A stretch of 64,000 nucleotides of DNA from Amycolatopsis endophytica (GTDB lineage Bacteria > Actinomycetota > Actinomycetes > Mycobacteriales > Pseudonocardiaceae): positions 3,782,001-3,846,000 of the forward strand of contig NZ_JACCFK010000001.1 in assembly GCF_013410405.1 (NCBI RefSeq), read 5' to 3'. Position 1 is the first letter of the stretch, and the number at the start of each line of letters is the position of its first letter. The translations under genes and the position numbers were made by a program. This document shows, in pieces, positions 32,033 to 40,397 of this stretch. The notes under the pieces are model-generated. The model had not been told where the DNA came from. It made no database searches and saw nothing but the letters and a program-made list of their open reading frames with translations.

Positions 32033-32923
32033 GTGGAAGGTGAGACGGAACCGCGTGTGGCCATCGTGACGGGCGCCGGGGCGGGACTGGGCCGGGCGGA
32101 GGCGCTCGCGCTCGCCCGGTCGGGCGCCGCGGTCGTGCTCAACGACGTGTCCGAGGTCGCCAAGACGGTCGTGGACGAGATCGAGTCCGAGGGCGGCCGC
32201 GCGCTGCTCGTCACCGGGGACGTGGGCGAGCGCGCCACCGCCGACGCCCTCGTCGAAGCCGCGTGCGAGCACTTCGGCGGCCTGCACGTCGTCGTCAACA
32301 ACGCGGGCGTGCTGCGGGACCGGATGGTCTTCTCGATGTCCGACGAGGAGTGGGACACCGTGATCCGCGTGCACCTGCGGGGTCACTTCCTGTTGTCCCG
32401 CAACGCGACCGCGCACTGGCGCGCGCAGTCCAAGGCCCAAGGTGGCCCGGTGTTCGCACGCATCGTCAACACCGCGTCCGAGGCGTTCCTCGTCGGTTCC
32501 GCCGGTCAGCCCAACTACGCGGCCGCCAAGGCGGGCATCGTCGGCCTCACCGTCGCCACCGCCCGCGGCGCGGCGCGCTACGGCGTGCGCGCCAACGCCA
32601 TCTGCCCCCGCGCCCGCACCGCGATGACCGCCGAGGTCTTCGGCGACGCCCCGGCCGAGGGCGTGGACCCGCTGTCGGTCGAGCACGTCGCCCCGCTCGT
32701 CGCCTTCCTCGCCTCGGAAAAGGCGGAGCGGATCAACGGACAGGTGTTCGTCGTGCACGGCGGCATGGTCGCGCTGCTGCGCCCGCCCGCCGTCGAACAG
32801 CGCTTCGACACCGCGGGTCCGCTGTGGACCGGTGACCAGCTGGAAACCACCGTGGGCGCCTACTTCGAAGACCGAGACAACGAGACGATGTTCGCCGCCA
32901 CCGAGATCCTGGAGCTCCCATGA
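32033..32923 (+). CDS. hsd4A: Short-chain dehydrogenase of the steroid locus (Hsd4A-like)
   Basis: 296 residues. A classical SDR domain has VTGAGAGLGRAEA, NNAGVLRDRMV and the YxxxK site NYAAAKAGIVG. A ~45-residue C-terminal extension runs up to ATEILELP. It matches the position of mycobacterial Rv3502c/Hsd4A, a 17beta-hydroxysteroid and 3-hydroxyacyl-CoA dehydrogenase of side-chain degradation. GTG 32033 is chosen since the -10-like element fits it; TTG 31997 would place the operator inside the gene. Its stop overlaps the next gene by 4 bp. Confidence 0.85.
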   Translation: MEGETEPRVAIVTGAGAGLGRAEALALARSGAAVVLNDVSEVAKTVVDEIESEGGRALLVTGDVGERATADALVEAACEHFGGLHVVVNNAGVLRDRMVFSMSDEEWDTVIRVHLRGHFLLSRNATAHWRAQSKAQGGPVFARIVNTASEAFLVGSAGQPNYAAAKAGIVGLTVATARGAARYGVRANAICPRARTAMTAEVFGDAPAEGVDPLSVEHVAPLVAFLASEKAERINGQVFVVHGGMVALLRPPAVEQRFDTAGPLWTGDQLETTVGAYFEDRDNETMFAATEILELP

Positions 32924-34434
32924 CACTCACCGTGCAGCCGCACCGCGAAGCCGTCGGCCTCAAGACCGGTCAGCTCTACCTCGACGGCCAGTGGGGCCCG
33001 GGAACCGGCAGCGGGACCTGGACCCACCGGCATCCGGCCTCCGGCGAGGAGATCGGCGAGTTCGCCATCGCCACCGCGGCCGACGTGGACGCCGCGGTCG
33101 CCTCCGCGCGCGACGCCTTCGAGTCCGGGACCTGGTCCAACTCCCGCGCGAGCACCCGGGTCGCGGTTCTGCACCGCTACGCCGATCTGCTGCGTGAGCA
33201 CGCGGAGGAGCTGCGGGGACTGCAGGCGCTGGACAACTCGGTGCCGCTGTCGTTCAGCAGCACGATCTACGCGACCTCGGTCGGTGCGGCCGCGGACGTG
33301 TTCGACCACCACGCGGGCTGGGTCGACAAGCTCGGCGGCGAGACCCTGGCGCCGTACCAGGGCGGCGACCATCTGGCGATGACCTTCCGCGAGCCGATCG
33401 GCGTGGTCGCGGCGATCCTGCCATGGAACGCGCCGTTCCTGCTGTTCGCGCAGAAGGTCGCGCCCGCGCTGGCGGCCGGATGCACCATCGTGCTCAAACC
33501 TTCGGAGTACTGCACGTTCACCGTGTTGCGCATGGCCGAGCTGCTCGCCGAGGCGGGCCTGCCCGCGGGCACGCTCAACGTCGTCACCGGCCCCGGCGAT
33601 CCGGTCGGCGAAGCGCTGATCACGCATCCCGGGGTGGACAAGGTCAGCTTCACCGGCAGCCGCGCGGTGGGCCGGCACATCGTCGAAGCCTCCGCGGGCA
33701 CGCTCAAGCGGGTTTCGCTGGAACTGGGTGGCAAGAGCCCGGCGCTGGTGTTCGCCGACGCGCCGAACGTCGCGCTGGCCGCCGCGACCGTCGTCGGCGC
33801 CGTCACGATGGGCCTGTCCGGTCAGGCGTGCGTCGCCAACACGCGGGCGCTGGTGCACCGCGACGTCTACGACGAGTTCCTCGGCGCCGCGCAGGGCATG
33901 GCGCAGGCGATGACCTACGGCGACCCGTTCGACCCCGGCGTGACGGCCAGCCCGCTGATCAACGAGAAACAGCTGACCCGGGTGCTCGGCTACATCGAGA
34001 AGGGCAAGTCCGAGGGCGCCCGCCTGGTGTTCGGGGGCGAACGGCTGGGCGGTGACCTGGAGAACGGCAACTTCGTCGGCCCGACGATCTTCGCCGACGT
34101 GGACAACAACGCCACCATCGCGCAGGAGGAGATCTTCGGCCCGGTGCTGGCGGTGGTCCCGTTCAGCGACGAGGAGGAGGCGGTGCGGATGGCCAACGAC
34201 ACCGAGTACGGCCTGGGCGCGGGCGTGTTCAGCGCCGACGTGCAGCGTGCGTTCCGCGTGTCGCGGAAGCTGCGGGCGGGCACGATCGGCGTCAACGGCT
34301 TCCAGGTCGAGCCGCACCTGCCCTTCGGCGGGTTCAAGCAGTCCGGGCTGGGCCGGGAGGGTGGCAAGTCCTCGATCGAGGCGTACACCGAGCTGAAATC
34401 GGTGTTCCTGCCGCTGACCGACGAGATGATGTGA
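32920..34434 (+). CDS. Aldehyde dehydrogenase in the steroid operon
   Basis: 504 residues of the ALDH superfamily. NAD-binding and catalytic segments are visible: ILPWNAPFLLFAQKVAPALA, FTGSRAVGRHI, the glutamate in LELGGKSPALVF and the nucleophilic cysteine in GQACVANTRALV. It oxidises an aldehyde to an acid. Its position between hsd4A- and yrbE4A-like genes is not the mycobacterial arrangement. A role in oxidising a C26 aldehyde or a side-chain aldehyde is possible but inferred. ATGA overlap with the SDR upstream. Confidence 0.9.
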   Translation: MTLTVQPHREAVGLKTGQLYLDGQWGPGTGSGTWTHRHPASGEEIGEFAIATAADVDAAVASARDAFESGTWSNSRASTRVAVLHRYADLLREHAEELRGLQALDNSVPLSFSSTIYATSVGAAADVFDHHAGWVDKLGGETLAPYQGGDHLAMTFREPIGVVAAILPWNAPFLLFAQKVAPALAAGCTIVLKPSEYCTFTVLRMAELLAEAGLPAGTLNVVTGPGDPVGEALITHPGVDKVSFTGSRAVGRHIVEASAGTLKRVSLELGGKSPALVFADAPNVALAAATVVGAVTMGLSGQACVANTRALVHRDVYDEFLGAAQGMAQAMTYGDPFDPGVTASPLINEKQLTRVLGYIEKGKSEGARLVFGGERLGGDLENGNFVGPTIFADVDNNATIAQEEIFGPVLAVVPFSDEEEAVRMANDTEYGLGAGVFSADVQRAFRVSRKLRAGTIGVNGFQVEPHLPFGGFKQSGLGREGGKSSIEAYTELKSVFLPLTDEMM

Positions 34435-35189
34435 TGGGACGCCTCGACGGGAAGGCCGCGATCGTCACCGGCGCGGCCAGGGGACAGGGCGCCGCCGCGG
34501 CCCGGCGGTTCACCGACGAAGGCGCGAAGGTGATGATCGCCGACGTGTCCGACGACGAGGGCAAGGCGCTCGCCGACGAGATCGGCGCGCTCTACCAGCA
34601 CCTCGACGTCTCCAGCGAGGACGACTGGGCCGCCGCGGTGCGGCGCGCCGAGGACGAGTTCGGCGTGCTGAACGTGCTGATGAACAACGCCGGAATCCTG
34701 CACTTCTCCGAGCTGGCCGACACGAAGCTGGCCGACTACGAACGCGTCATCCGGATCAACCAGATCGGTGCGTTTCTCGGGATGCGCTCGGTCGTTGAAC
34801 CGATGACGCGGGCCGGTGGCGGCTCGATCATCAACGTGTCCTCTGTGGAGGGTCTGGCCGGCATGCCGTTCCTCGTCGCCTACACCGCGAGCAAGTTCGC
34901 GATCCGCGGGATGACGAAGGTCGCGGCGCTGGAGCTGGGCCGCAGGGGGATCCGGGTCAACTCGGTGCATCCGGGGATGATCGATACGAAGATGGTGTCC
35001 GACGCGGCGGGCGGGGCGGAGATCGACATGTCCTGGGTGGGCAAGAAGATCCCGCTGGGACGCGCCGGGCAGCCGGGGGAGATCGCGCAGCTCGCGGTGT
35101 TCCTGGCCTCCGACGAGAGTTCGTACTCGACCGGTTCGGAGTTCGTCGCGGATGGTGGGGCGACCGCGACCCATGCGCTGAAACTGTGA
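34434..35189 (+). CDS. Short-chain dehydrogenase (3alpha/20beta-hydroxysteroid type)
   Basis: 251 residues of the classical SDR family: VTGAARGQGAAAARRF, NNAGILHFSEL, the catalytic YTASKFAIRG and the C-terminal FVADGGATATH. Residues such as the QG in the cofactor loop and HPGMIDTKM resemble 3alpha(or 20beta)-hydroxysteroid dehydrogenases. ATG 34434 overlaps the aldehyde dehydrogenase stop (TGATG); GTG 34431 is an alternative. It closes the enzyme part of the operon. The 160-bp gap that follows separates it from the permease genes. Confidence 0.88.
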   Translation: MGRLDGKAAIVTGAARGQGAAAARRFTDEGAKVMIADVSDDEGKALADEIGALYQHLDVSSEDDWAAAVRRAEDEFGVLNVLMNNAGILHFSELADTKLADYERVIRINQIGAFLGMRSVVEPMTRAGGGSIINVSSVEGLAGMPFLVAYTASKFAIRGMTKVAALELGRRGIRVNSVHPGMIDTKMVSDAAGGAEIDMSWVGKKIPLGRAGQPGEIAQLAVFLASDESSYSTGSEFVADGGATATHALKL

Positions 35190-35349
35190 AAAGGGCAGCG
35201 ACGCGCGGCGTCTCCGTTGAGGGCGGTGGCGGGCCGGCGGGCGGGGGTGATCGACTTCACGGGAATACGAAGTAAACACCGCTAACGCAAAGCGGTTTCC
35301 CGCAAGGGAGTAAGACTCAGAGCAACGAGGCTGGGGTCGCGGAGGTGTG
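35190..35349. promoter_or_regulatory. Gap before yrbE4A with a small dyad
   Basis: This is the only sizeable gap in the rightward steroid operon. It holds a 6-bp inverted repeat (ACCGCT 35278-35283 / AGCGGT 35291-35296, 7-nt loop) and an AT-richer stretch (35257-35320). It may carry an internal promoter for the mce4 genes. No KstR consensus is present here. Confidence 0.35.
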
Positions 35350-36144
35350 ATGGGGTCACGCACGGGAACGGTCACCATACCGGGCACCGCCGCGCTCACC
35401 CAGGTAGGCCGCTTGTCCACACTGGCCTGGGAGGTGCTGCGGGCGCTGCCGCGCCGGCCGTTCCAGTTCCGCGAGTGGATCCTGCAGTGCTGGTTCTTCG
35501 CCAGCGTCACGATCCTGCCGACCGCGCTCGTCGCGATCCCGTTCGGCGCGGTGATCGCGTTGCAGCTCGGCTCGCTGACGCAGCAGATCGGCGCGCAGTC
35601 GTTCACCGGTGCGGCCAGCGCGCTCGCGATCGTGCAGCAGGCGGCCCCGCTGATCACCGCTCTCCTCGTCGCCGGCGCCGGAGGGAGCGCCGTCTGCGCC
35701 GACATCGGCGCGCGCAAGATCCGCGAGGAGATCGACGCGATGGAGGTGCTCGGGGTCAACCCGATCCAGCGCCTCATCGTGCCGCGCGTGCTCGCCGCGA
35801 TGGTCGTGTCGGTGCTGCTCAACGGCCTGGTCAGCGTGGTCGGGGTGCTCGGCGGCTACTTCTTCAACGTCGTCATGCAGGGCGGCACCCCGGGCGCGTA
35901 CCTGGCGAGCTTCAACGCACTGGCGCAGCTGCCCGACCTCTACGTCAGCGAGATCAAGGCGGTGCTCTACGGGTTCGTCGCCGGGGTGGTGGCCGCCTAC
36001 CGCGGGCTCAACCCGTCCGGCGGGCCGAAGGGCGTCGGCGACGCGGTGAACCAGGCCGTGGTCATCACGTTCCTGCTGCTGTTCCTGATCAACGTCGTGC
36101 TGACCGCCATCTACCTGCGGATCGTTCCGCCGAAGGCGCTGTGA
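35350..36144 (+). CDS. yrbE4A: Mce4 permease subunit YrbE4A
   Basis: 264 residues of the MlaE/YrbE permease family with five or six membrane helices. The signature EIDAMEVLGVNPIQRLIVPR is present. It forms, with YrbE4B, the inner-membrane channel of the Mce4 ABC-type importer, which takes up cholesterol and related steroids in actinobacteria. GTG 35347 and ATG 35350 are both possible; GGAGG at 35341-35345 is unusually close to either. Its stop overlaps yrbE4B by 1 bp (TGATG). Confidence 0.93.
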   Translation: MGSRTGTVTIPGTAALTQVGRLSTLAWEVLRALPRRPFQFREWILQCWFFASVTILPTALVAIPFGAVIALQLGSLTQQIGAQSFTGAASALAIVQQAAPLITALLVAGAGGSAVCADIGARKIREEIDAMEVLGVNPIQRLIVPRVLAAMVVSVLLNGLVSVVGVLGGYFFNVVMQGGTPGAYLASFNALAQLPDLYVSEIKAVLYGFVAGVVAAYRGLNPSGGPKGVGDAVNQAVVITFLLLFLINVVLTAIYLRIVPPKAL

Positions 36145-37010
36145 TGACCGCCGACACCCTGGAACGACGGGAACCCGGAGTGTCCGACCGGACGCTCGAA
36201 GCGATCGCGCGCCCCGGCGCGATCCTCGAAGGACTGGGCGGTCAGCTCTCCTTCTACGTCCGCGCGCTCGCGTGGGCACCGCGCACGCTTCGCCGCTACA
36301 GCAGGGAAACGCTGCGGCTGCTGACCGAGGTCTGTTTCGGCACCGGCGGTCTCGCCGTGATCGGCGGGACACTCGGCGTGATGATCGGCATGACGTTGTT
36401 CACCGGTCTCATCGTCGGCCTGCAGGGCTACGCGGCGCTCAACCAGCTCGGCACCGCGGCGCTCACCGGGTTCATCTCGGCCTACTTCAACACGCGTGAG
36501 GTCGCGCCGCTGGCCGCCGGGCTCGCGTTGTCGGCCACCGTCGGCTGCGGGTTCACCGCCCAGCTCGGGGCGATGCGCATCTCCGAGGAGATCGACGCGC
36601 TCGAAGTGATGGCGGTGCCCAGCCTGCCCTACCTGGTGACCACGCGGGTGCTCGCCGGGCTGGGCGCGGTGATCCCGCTGTACGCGGTCGGGCTGCTGTC
36701 GTCCTACCTGGCGTCGCGGCAGGTCACGGTGTGGCTCTACGGCCAGTCCGCGGGCACCTACGACCACTACTTCGGGTTGTTCCTGCCGCCCGAGGACGTG
36801 CTGTGGTCGTTCGGCAAGGTGATCGTGTTCAGCGTGCTGGTGATCCTGTCGCACTGCTACTACGGCTACACCGCCAGTGGCGGTCCGGCCGGGGTCGGCG
36901 TCGCGGTGGGCCGTGCGGTGCGGACGTCGATCGTGCTGATCTCGGTGCTGGACTTCTTCCTCAGCCTCGCGATCTGGGGCGCCACCACGACGGTGAGGAT
37001 CGCGGGATGA
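36144..37010 (+). CDS. yrbE4B: Mce4 permease subunit YrbE4B
   Basis: 288 residues, a second MlaE/YrbE permease. The conserved SEEIDALEVMAVPSLPYLVT stretch and several hydrophobic helices (VIGGTLGVMIGMTLFTGLIV) are seen. It pairs with YrbE4A. The N-terminal 35 residues are cytosolic. The operon contains no ATPase; in actinobacteria the shared MceG ATPase is encoded elsewhere. ATGA overlap with mce4A. Confidence 0.93.
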   Translation: MTADTLERREPGVSDRTLEAIARPGAILEGLGGQLSFYVRALAWAPRTLRRYSRETLRLLTEVCFGTGGLAVIGGTLGVMIGMTLFTGLIVGLQGYAALNQLGTAALTGFISAYFNTREVAPLAAGLALSATVGCGFTAQLGAMRISEEIDALEVMAVPSLPYLVTTRVLAGLGAVIPLYAVGLLSSYLASRQVTVWLYGQSAGTYDHYFGLFLPPEDVLWSFGKVIVFSVLVILSHCYYGYTASGGPAGVGVAVGRAVRTSIVLISVLDFFLSLAIWGATTTVRIAG

Positions 37011-38329
37011 GACGGGCGGTACTGCTGCGGCGGCTCTGGTACCAGGTGCTCGGCCTGGTGTTCCTCGTCGTGTGCGGGCTGTTCTTCGCCACCACCGTCG
37101 CCGCCTACAACAAGGAGTTCACCCCGGTCGCGATGGTGCGGCTGGAGACCGACCACGTCGGCAACCAGCTGCGGAAGGGCTCGGACGTCAAGATCCGCGG
37201 CGTGGTGGTCGGCGAGGTGCGCTCGATCGACGCGCTCGGCGACCACGCGGCGCTGGAACTGGCGCTGGACCCGGAGCGGCTGGGCCAGATCCCGGCCAAC
37301 GTGTCGGCGCGGTTACTGCCCAAGACCCTGTTCGGCGAACGTTATGTGGCGCTGCAGATCCCGGCCGATCCGGCCGCGCGGCACATCGCGGCGGGCGATG
37401 TCATCACCCAGGACCGCAGCAGTTCCGCGATCGAGCTGGAACAGGTGCTCGACGACGTCATGCCGCTGCTGCAGGCCGTCCAGCCGCAGAAACTGGCCAG
37501 CACGCTCAGCGCGGTGTCCACCGCGCTCGACGGCCGTGGTGAGCAGCTCGGCTCGACGCTGGTCGGCCTGTCCGAGTACCTGGCCGGGCTGAACCCGTCG
37601 CTGCCCGACATCAAGGCCGACATCACCGGGCTGGCCGACCTCGCCGACACCTACGACCGGGCCGCGCCGGACTTCCTGCAGGCACTGTCCGATCTCACCA
37701 CCACGACGAAGACGCTGGTGGACAAGCAGCAGGGGCTGGCGCAGATGTACGCGTCGGTGACGAACCTGAGCACCAACCTGGACAGCTTCCTGCGCGTCAA
37801 CCAGCAGAACCTGATCAACCTCACGGTCACCGCGCAGTCCACTCTCGATGTGCTCGCGAAGTACGCGCCCGAGTACCCGTGCCTGCTGCAACAGCTGGCC
37901 GAAGCCGTGCCGCGCGCGTACGAGGCATTCGGCGCGGGCACCGACAAGATGAACCACGTGACGATCCGGTTCGTCGCCGACCGCACCAAGTACGAGCCGG
38001 GCAAGGACGAACCGGAGTACCTGGACAAGCGCGGGCCGCGCTGCTACCCGATGGTGCTGCCGCCGGGCCGCTGGCCGCAGTACCCGCCGGGAGGGCCGAT
38101 CCAGGACGGGTCGACGCACCCGCCCGCCGGCCCCGGCGCGAGCGTTCCGTTGCCCAGCAACGGGATCATCGACGGCGGATCGTCCACGACCGCTTCGGTG
38201 GCGAACTCGCCCGCCGAGCAGGACCTGATCGCGGCGCTCGTCGAACCGGCCGCGCCGCAGGACGTGCCGGAGTGGGCGAGCCTGCTCGTCGGACCGCTCT
38301 ACCGCGGGGCGGAGGTGCAGGTCCAGTGA
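37007..38329 (+). CDS. mce4A: Mce4A substrate-binding protein
   Basis: 440 residues. An N-terminal membrane anchor (VLGLVFLVVCGLFFATTVAA) is followed by the MCE/MlaD domain (VRLETDHVGNQLRKGSDVKI, then RGVVVGEV), a helical coiled region (residues ~150-290) and a proline-rich C-terminal tail. Mce proteins form a hexameric tunnel across the cell envelope that conveys steroids to the permease. The order A to F and the YrbE pair upstream identify the Mce4-type locus. ATGA and GTGA overlaps join it to both neighbours. Confidence 0.92.
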   Translation: MRRAVLLRRLWYQVLGLVFLVVCGLFFATTVAAYNKEFTPVAMVRLETDHVGNQLRKGSDVKIRGVVVGEVRSIDALGDHAALELALDPERLGQIPANVSARLLPKTLFGERYVALQIPADPAARHIAAGDVITQDRSSSAIELEQVLDDVMPLLQAVQPQKLASTLSAVSTALDGRGEQLGSTLVGLSEYLAGLNPSLPDIKADITGLADLADTYDRAAPDFLQALSDLTTTTKTLVDKQQGLAQMYASVTNLSTNLDSFLRVNQQNLINLTVTAQSTLDVLAKYAPEYPCLLQQLAEAVPRAYEAFGAGTDKMNHVTIRFVADRTKYEPGKDEPEYLDKRGPRCYPMVLPPGRWPQYPPGGPIQDGSTHPPAGPGASVPLPSNGIIDGGSSTTASVANSPAEQDLIAALVEPAAPQDVPEWASLLVGPLYRGAEVQVQ

Positions 38330-39369
38330 ACCGGTTCGTCCCGTCGCTGATCAAGATCGTCATCTTCGCCGCGGTCACGGTGCTGCTGACCGGGATCCTC
38401 GGCGCCACCATCGCGAACACGAACTTCGGCGTCACCTCCGCCTACACCGCGCGCTTCACCGACGCCTCCGGCCTGCACGAAGGCGACGACGTGCGGATCG
38501 TCGGCGTCAAGGTGGGACAGGTGGACACCATCACCGTCGAGCAGGACGGCGACGACAGCTACGCCGACGTGCACTTCACCGTCCAGTCGGCCTACCGGCT
38601 GCCCGCGGCGGTCACCGCGACCGTCAAGTACCGCAACCTGGTCGGGCAGCGGTACCTGTCGCTCGGGACCACTGTGGACGGTGACGGTCAGCTGGCGGCC
38701 GGGGACATGATCCCGCCGGAGCGCACCCAGCCCGCGCTCAACCTGACGGTGCTGTTCAACGGGTTCAAACCGCTGTTCCAGGCGCTCGATCCGCAGCAGG
38801 TCAACCAGCTCTCCTACGAGATCATCCAGGTGTTCCAGGGCGAGGGCGGCACGATCGAGAGCCTGCTGTCGCACACCGCGTCGCTCACGCGGACCATCGC
38901 CGACCGCGACCAGGTGATCGGCCAGGTCATCGGCAACCTCAACAACGTCCTGACCACGGTCAACGACCGCGGCCCGCAGCTGTCCACCCTGATCGAGGCG
39001 ACCCAGCAGCTGGTGACCGGCCTGGCGGAGCAGCGCGGGCCGATCGGGGACGCGGTGTCGGCGATGGGTGAGCTGACCGACGCCACCGCCGGCCTGCTCG
39101 CCGAGGCCCGACCGCCGCTCAAGGACGACATCGCCGCACTCGGCGCGTTGTCCGGCAATCTCGCCGACGCCGGGCCGCTGCTCGACGAGCTGCTCAAGAA
39201 GCTGCCCGGCAACCTGGACAAGTTCACCAGGACCCTGAGCTACGGCAGCTGGTACAACTACTACCTCTGCGGGCTGACCGGAACGATCGGCATCACGTCG
39301 CTGAACATCACGCTGCCGCTGCTCCCCCTTCCGGCGACCGAGCTTCCGGAGAGGTGCAAGACGTCATGA
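38326..39369 (+). CDS. mce4B: Mce4B substrate-binding protein
   Basis: 347 residues: an N-terminal membrane helix (LIKIVIFAAVTVLLTGILGA), an MCE domain (YTARFTDASGLHEGDDVRIV, then GVKVGQVD) and a long helical C-terminal region ending in a conserved YYLCGLTGTIG segment. The GTG start lies within the mce4A stop (GTGA). It is one of six non-identical Mce subunits presumed to form the hexameric conduit. Confidence 0.92.
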   Translation: MNRFVPSLIKIVIFAAVTVLLTGILGATIANTNFGVTSAYTARFTDASGLHEGDDVRIVGVKVGQVDTITVEQDGDDSYADVHFTVQSAYRLPAAVTATVKYRNLVGQRYLSLGTTVDGDGQLAAGDMIPPERTQPALNLTVLFNGFKPLFQALDPQQVNQLSYEIIQVFQGEGGTIESLLSHTASLTRTIADRDQVIGQVIGNLNNVLTTVNDRGPQLSTLIEATQQLVTGLAEQRGPIGDAVSAMGELTDATAGLLAEARPPLKDDIAALGALSGNLADAGPLLDELLKKLPGNLDKFTRTLSYGSWYNYYLCGLTGTIGITSLNITLPLLPLPATELPERCKTS

Positions 39370-40397
39370 AGCCGCTCAAGGACCGCAACCAGGCGAGCGT
39401 CGGCGCGGTCACGCTCGTGCTCGTCGTCCTGGTGACGCTGGTGTCCTACTTCTCCGACGAACTGCCGCTGCTGGGCACCGGCACCACCTACCAGGCCTAC
39501 TTCGCCGAGTCCGCCGGTCTGGCGCCGGACAACGAGGTGCAGGTGGCGGGCGTGAAGGTCGGCCAGGTCACCGACGTGTCGCTGGCCGGGAAGAAGGTGC
39601 TGGTCAAGTTCCAGGTGGAGAACACCCGCGTCGGCGCCGAATCCACCGCGTCGATCGAGATCAAGACGCTGCTGGGGGAGAAGTACCTGGCGCTCGAGCC
39701 GAAGGGCGAGGGCGCGCAGAGCCCGGACGACCCGATCCCGGTCGAGCGCACGAGCACACCGTTTCAGCTGCAGGACGCGTTCGGCCAGTTGAGCGACACG
39801 GTCGGGCAGATCGACACGAACCAGCTGGCGCGGAGCTTCGACGTGGTCGCCGAAACGCTCAAGGACACCCCGCAGCCCCTGCGCGACACGCTGTCCGGGC
39901 TGTCGGCGTTGTCCCGCACGGTGTCCTCGCGTGACCAGGAGCTGCAGAACCTGCTGGCCAACACCAGTCAGGTGTCGCAGACGCTGGCCGACCGCAACGC
40001 CCAGCTGACCGCGATCATCAACGACGGCAACCTGTTGCTCGGCGAGCTGCAGCGCCGCCGGGACGCGATCAGCGCGCTGCTCACCGGCACGCGTCAGCTG
40101 GCCACGCAGCTCGCCGGTCTGGTCGCCGACAACCGGGCGCAGCTGCGGCCGACGCTGGAACGCCTCGGCCAGGTCACCGACATCCTGCAGAACAACCAGG
40201 ACAACCTCAGCCGCAGCCTGGAACTGCTCGCGCCGTTCACCCGCGTCGGCGCGAACGCGACCGGCAACGGGCGCTGGTTCGAGGGCTACATCTGCGGTCT
40301 GCTGCCGCCGGTGATCAAGGCGGGCGGCCTGTCCATCAACCCGGAGGGCTGCACCCCGCCGATCTCGGCGCCGGACCAGGGAGTGGGGGGCGGATGA
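39366..40397 (+). CDS. mce4C: Mce4C substrate-binding protein
   Basis: 343 residues. The N-terminal helix is SVGAVTLVLVVLVTLVSYFS. The MCE domain reads AYFAESAGLAPDNEVQVAGV followed by KVGQVTDV. A coiled region follows, with GYICGLLPPVIKAGGL near the C-terminus. The ATG at 39366 overlaps the mce4B stop (ATGA); an earlier in-frame Met at 39354 is less likely. It belongs to the Mce4 importer. Confidence 0.92.
   Translation: MKPLKDRNQASVGAVTLVLVVLVTLVSYFSDELPLLGTGTTYQAYFAESAGLAPDNEVQVAGVKVGQVTDVSLAGKKVLVKFQVENTRVGAESTASIEIKTLLGEKYLALEPKGEGAQSPDDPIPVERTSTPFQLQDAFGQLSDTVGQIDTNQLARSFDVVAETLKDTPQPLRDTLSGLSALSRTVSSRDQELQNLLANTSQVSQTLADRNAQLTAIINDGNLLLGELQRRRDAISALLTGTRQLATQLAGLVADNRAQLRPTLERLGQVTDILQNNQDNLSRSLELLAPFTRVGANATGNGRWFEGYICGLLPPVIKAGGLSINPEGCTPPISAPDQGVGGG

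Noticed and set aside
34434..35189. Mycofactocin-dependent SDR
   Set aside because: At 251 residues it lacks the insertion typical of mycofactocin-coupled SDRs and lies in the steroid operon.
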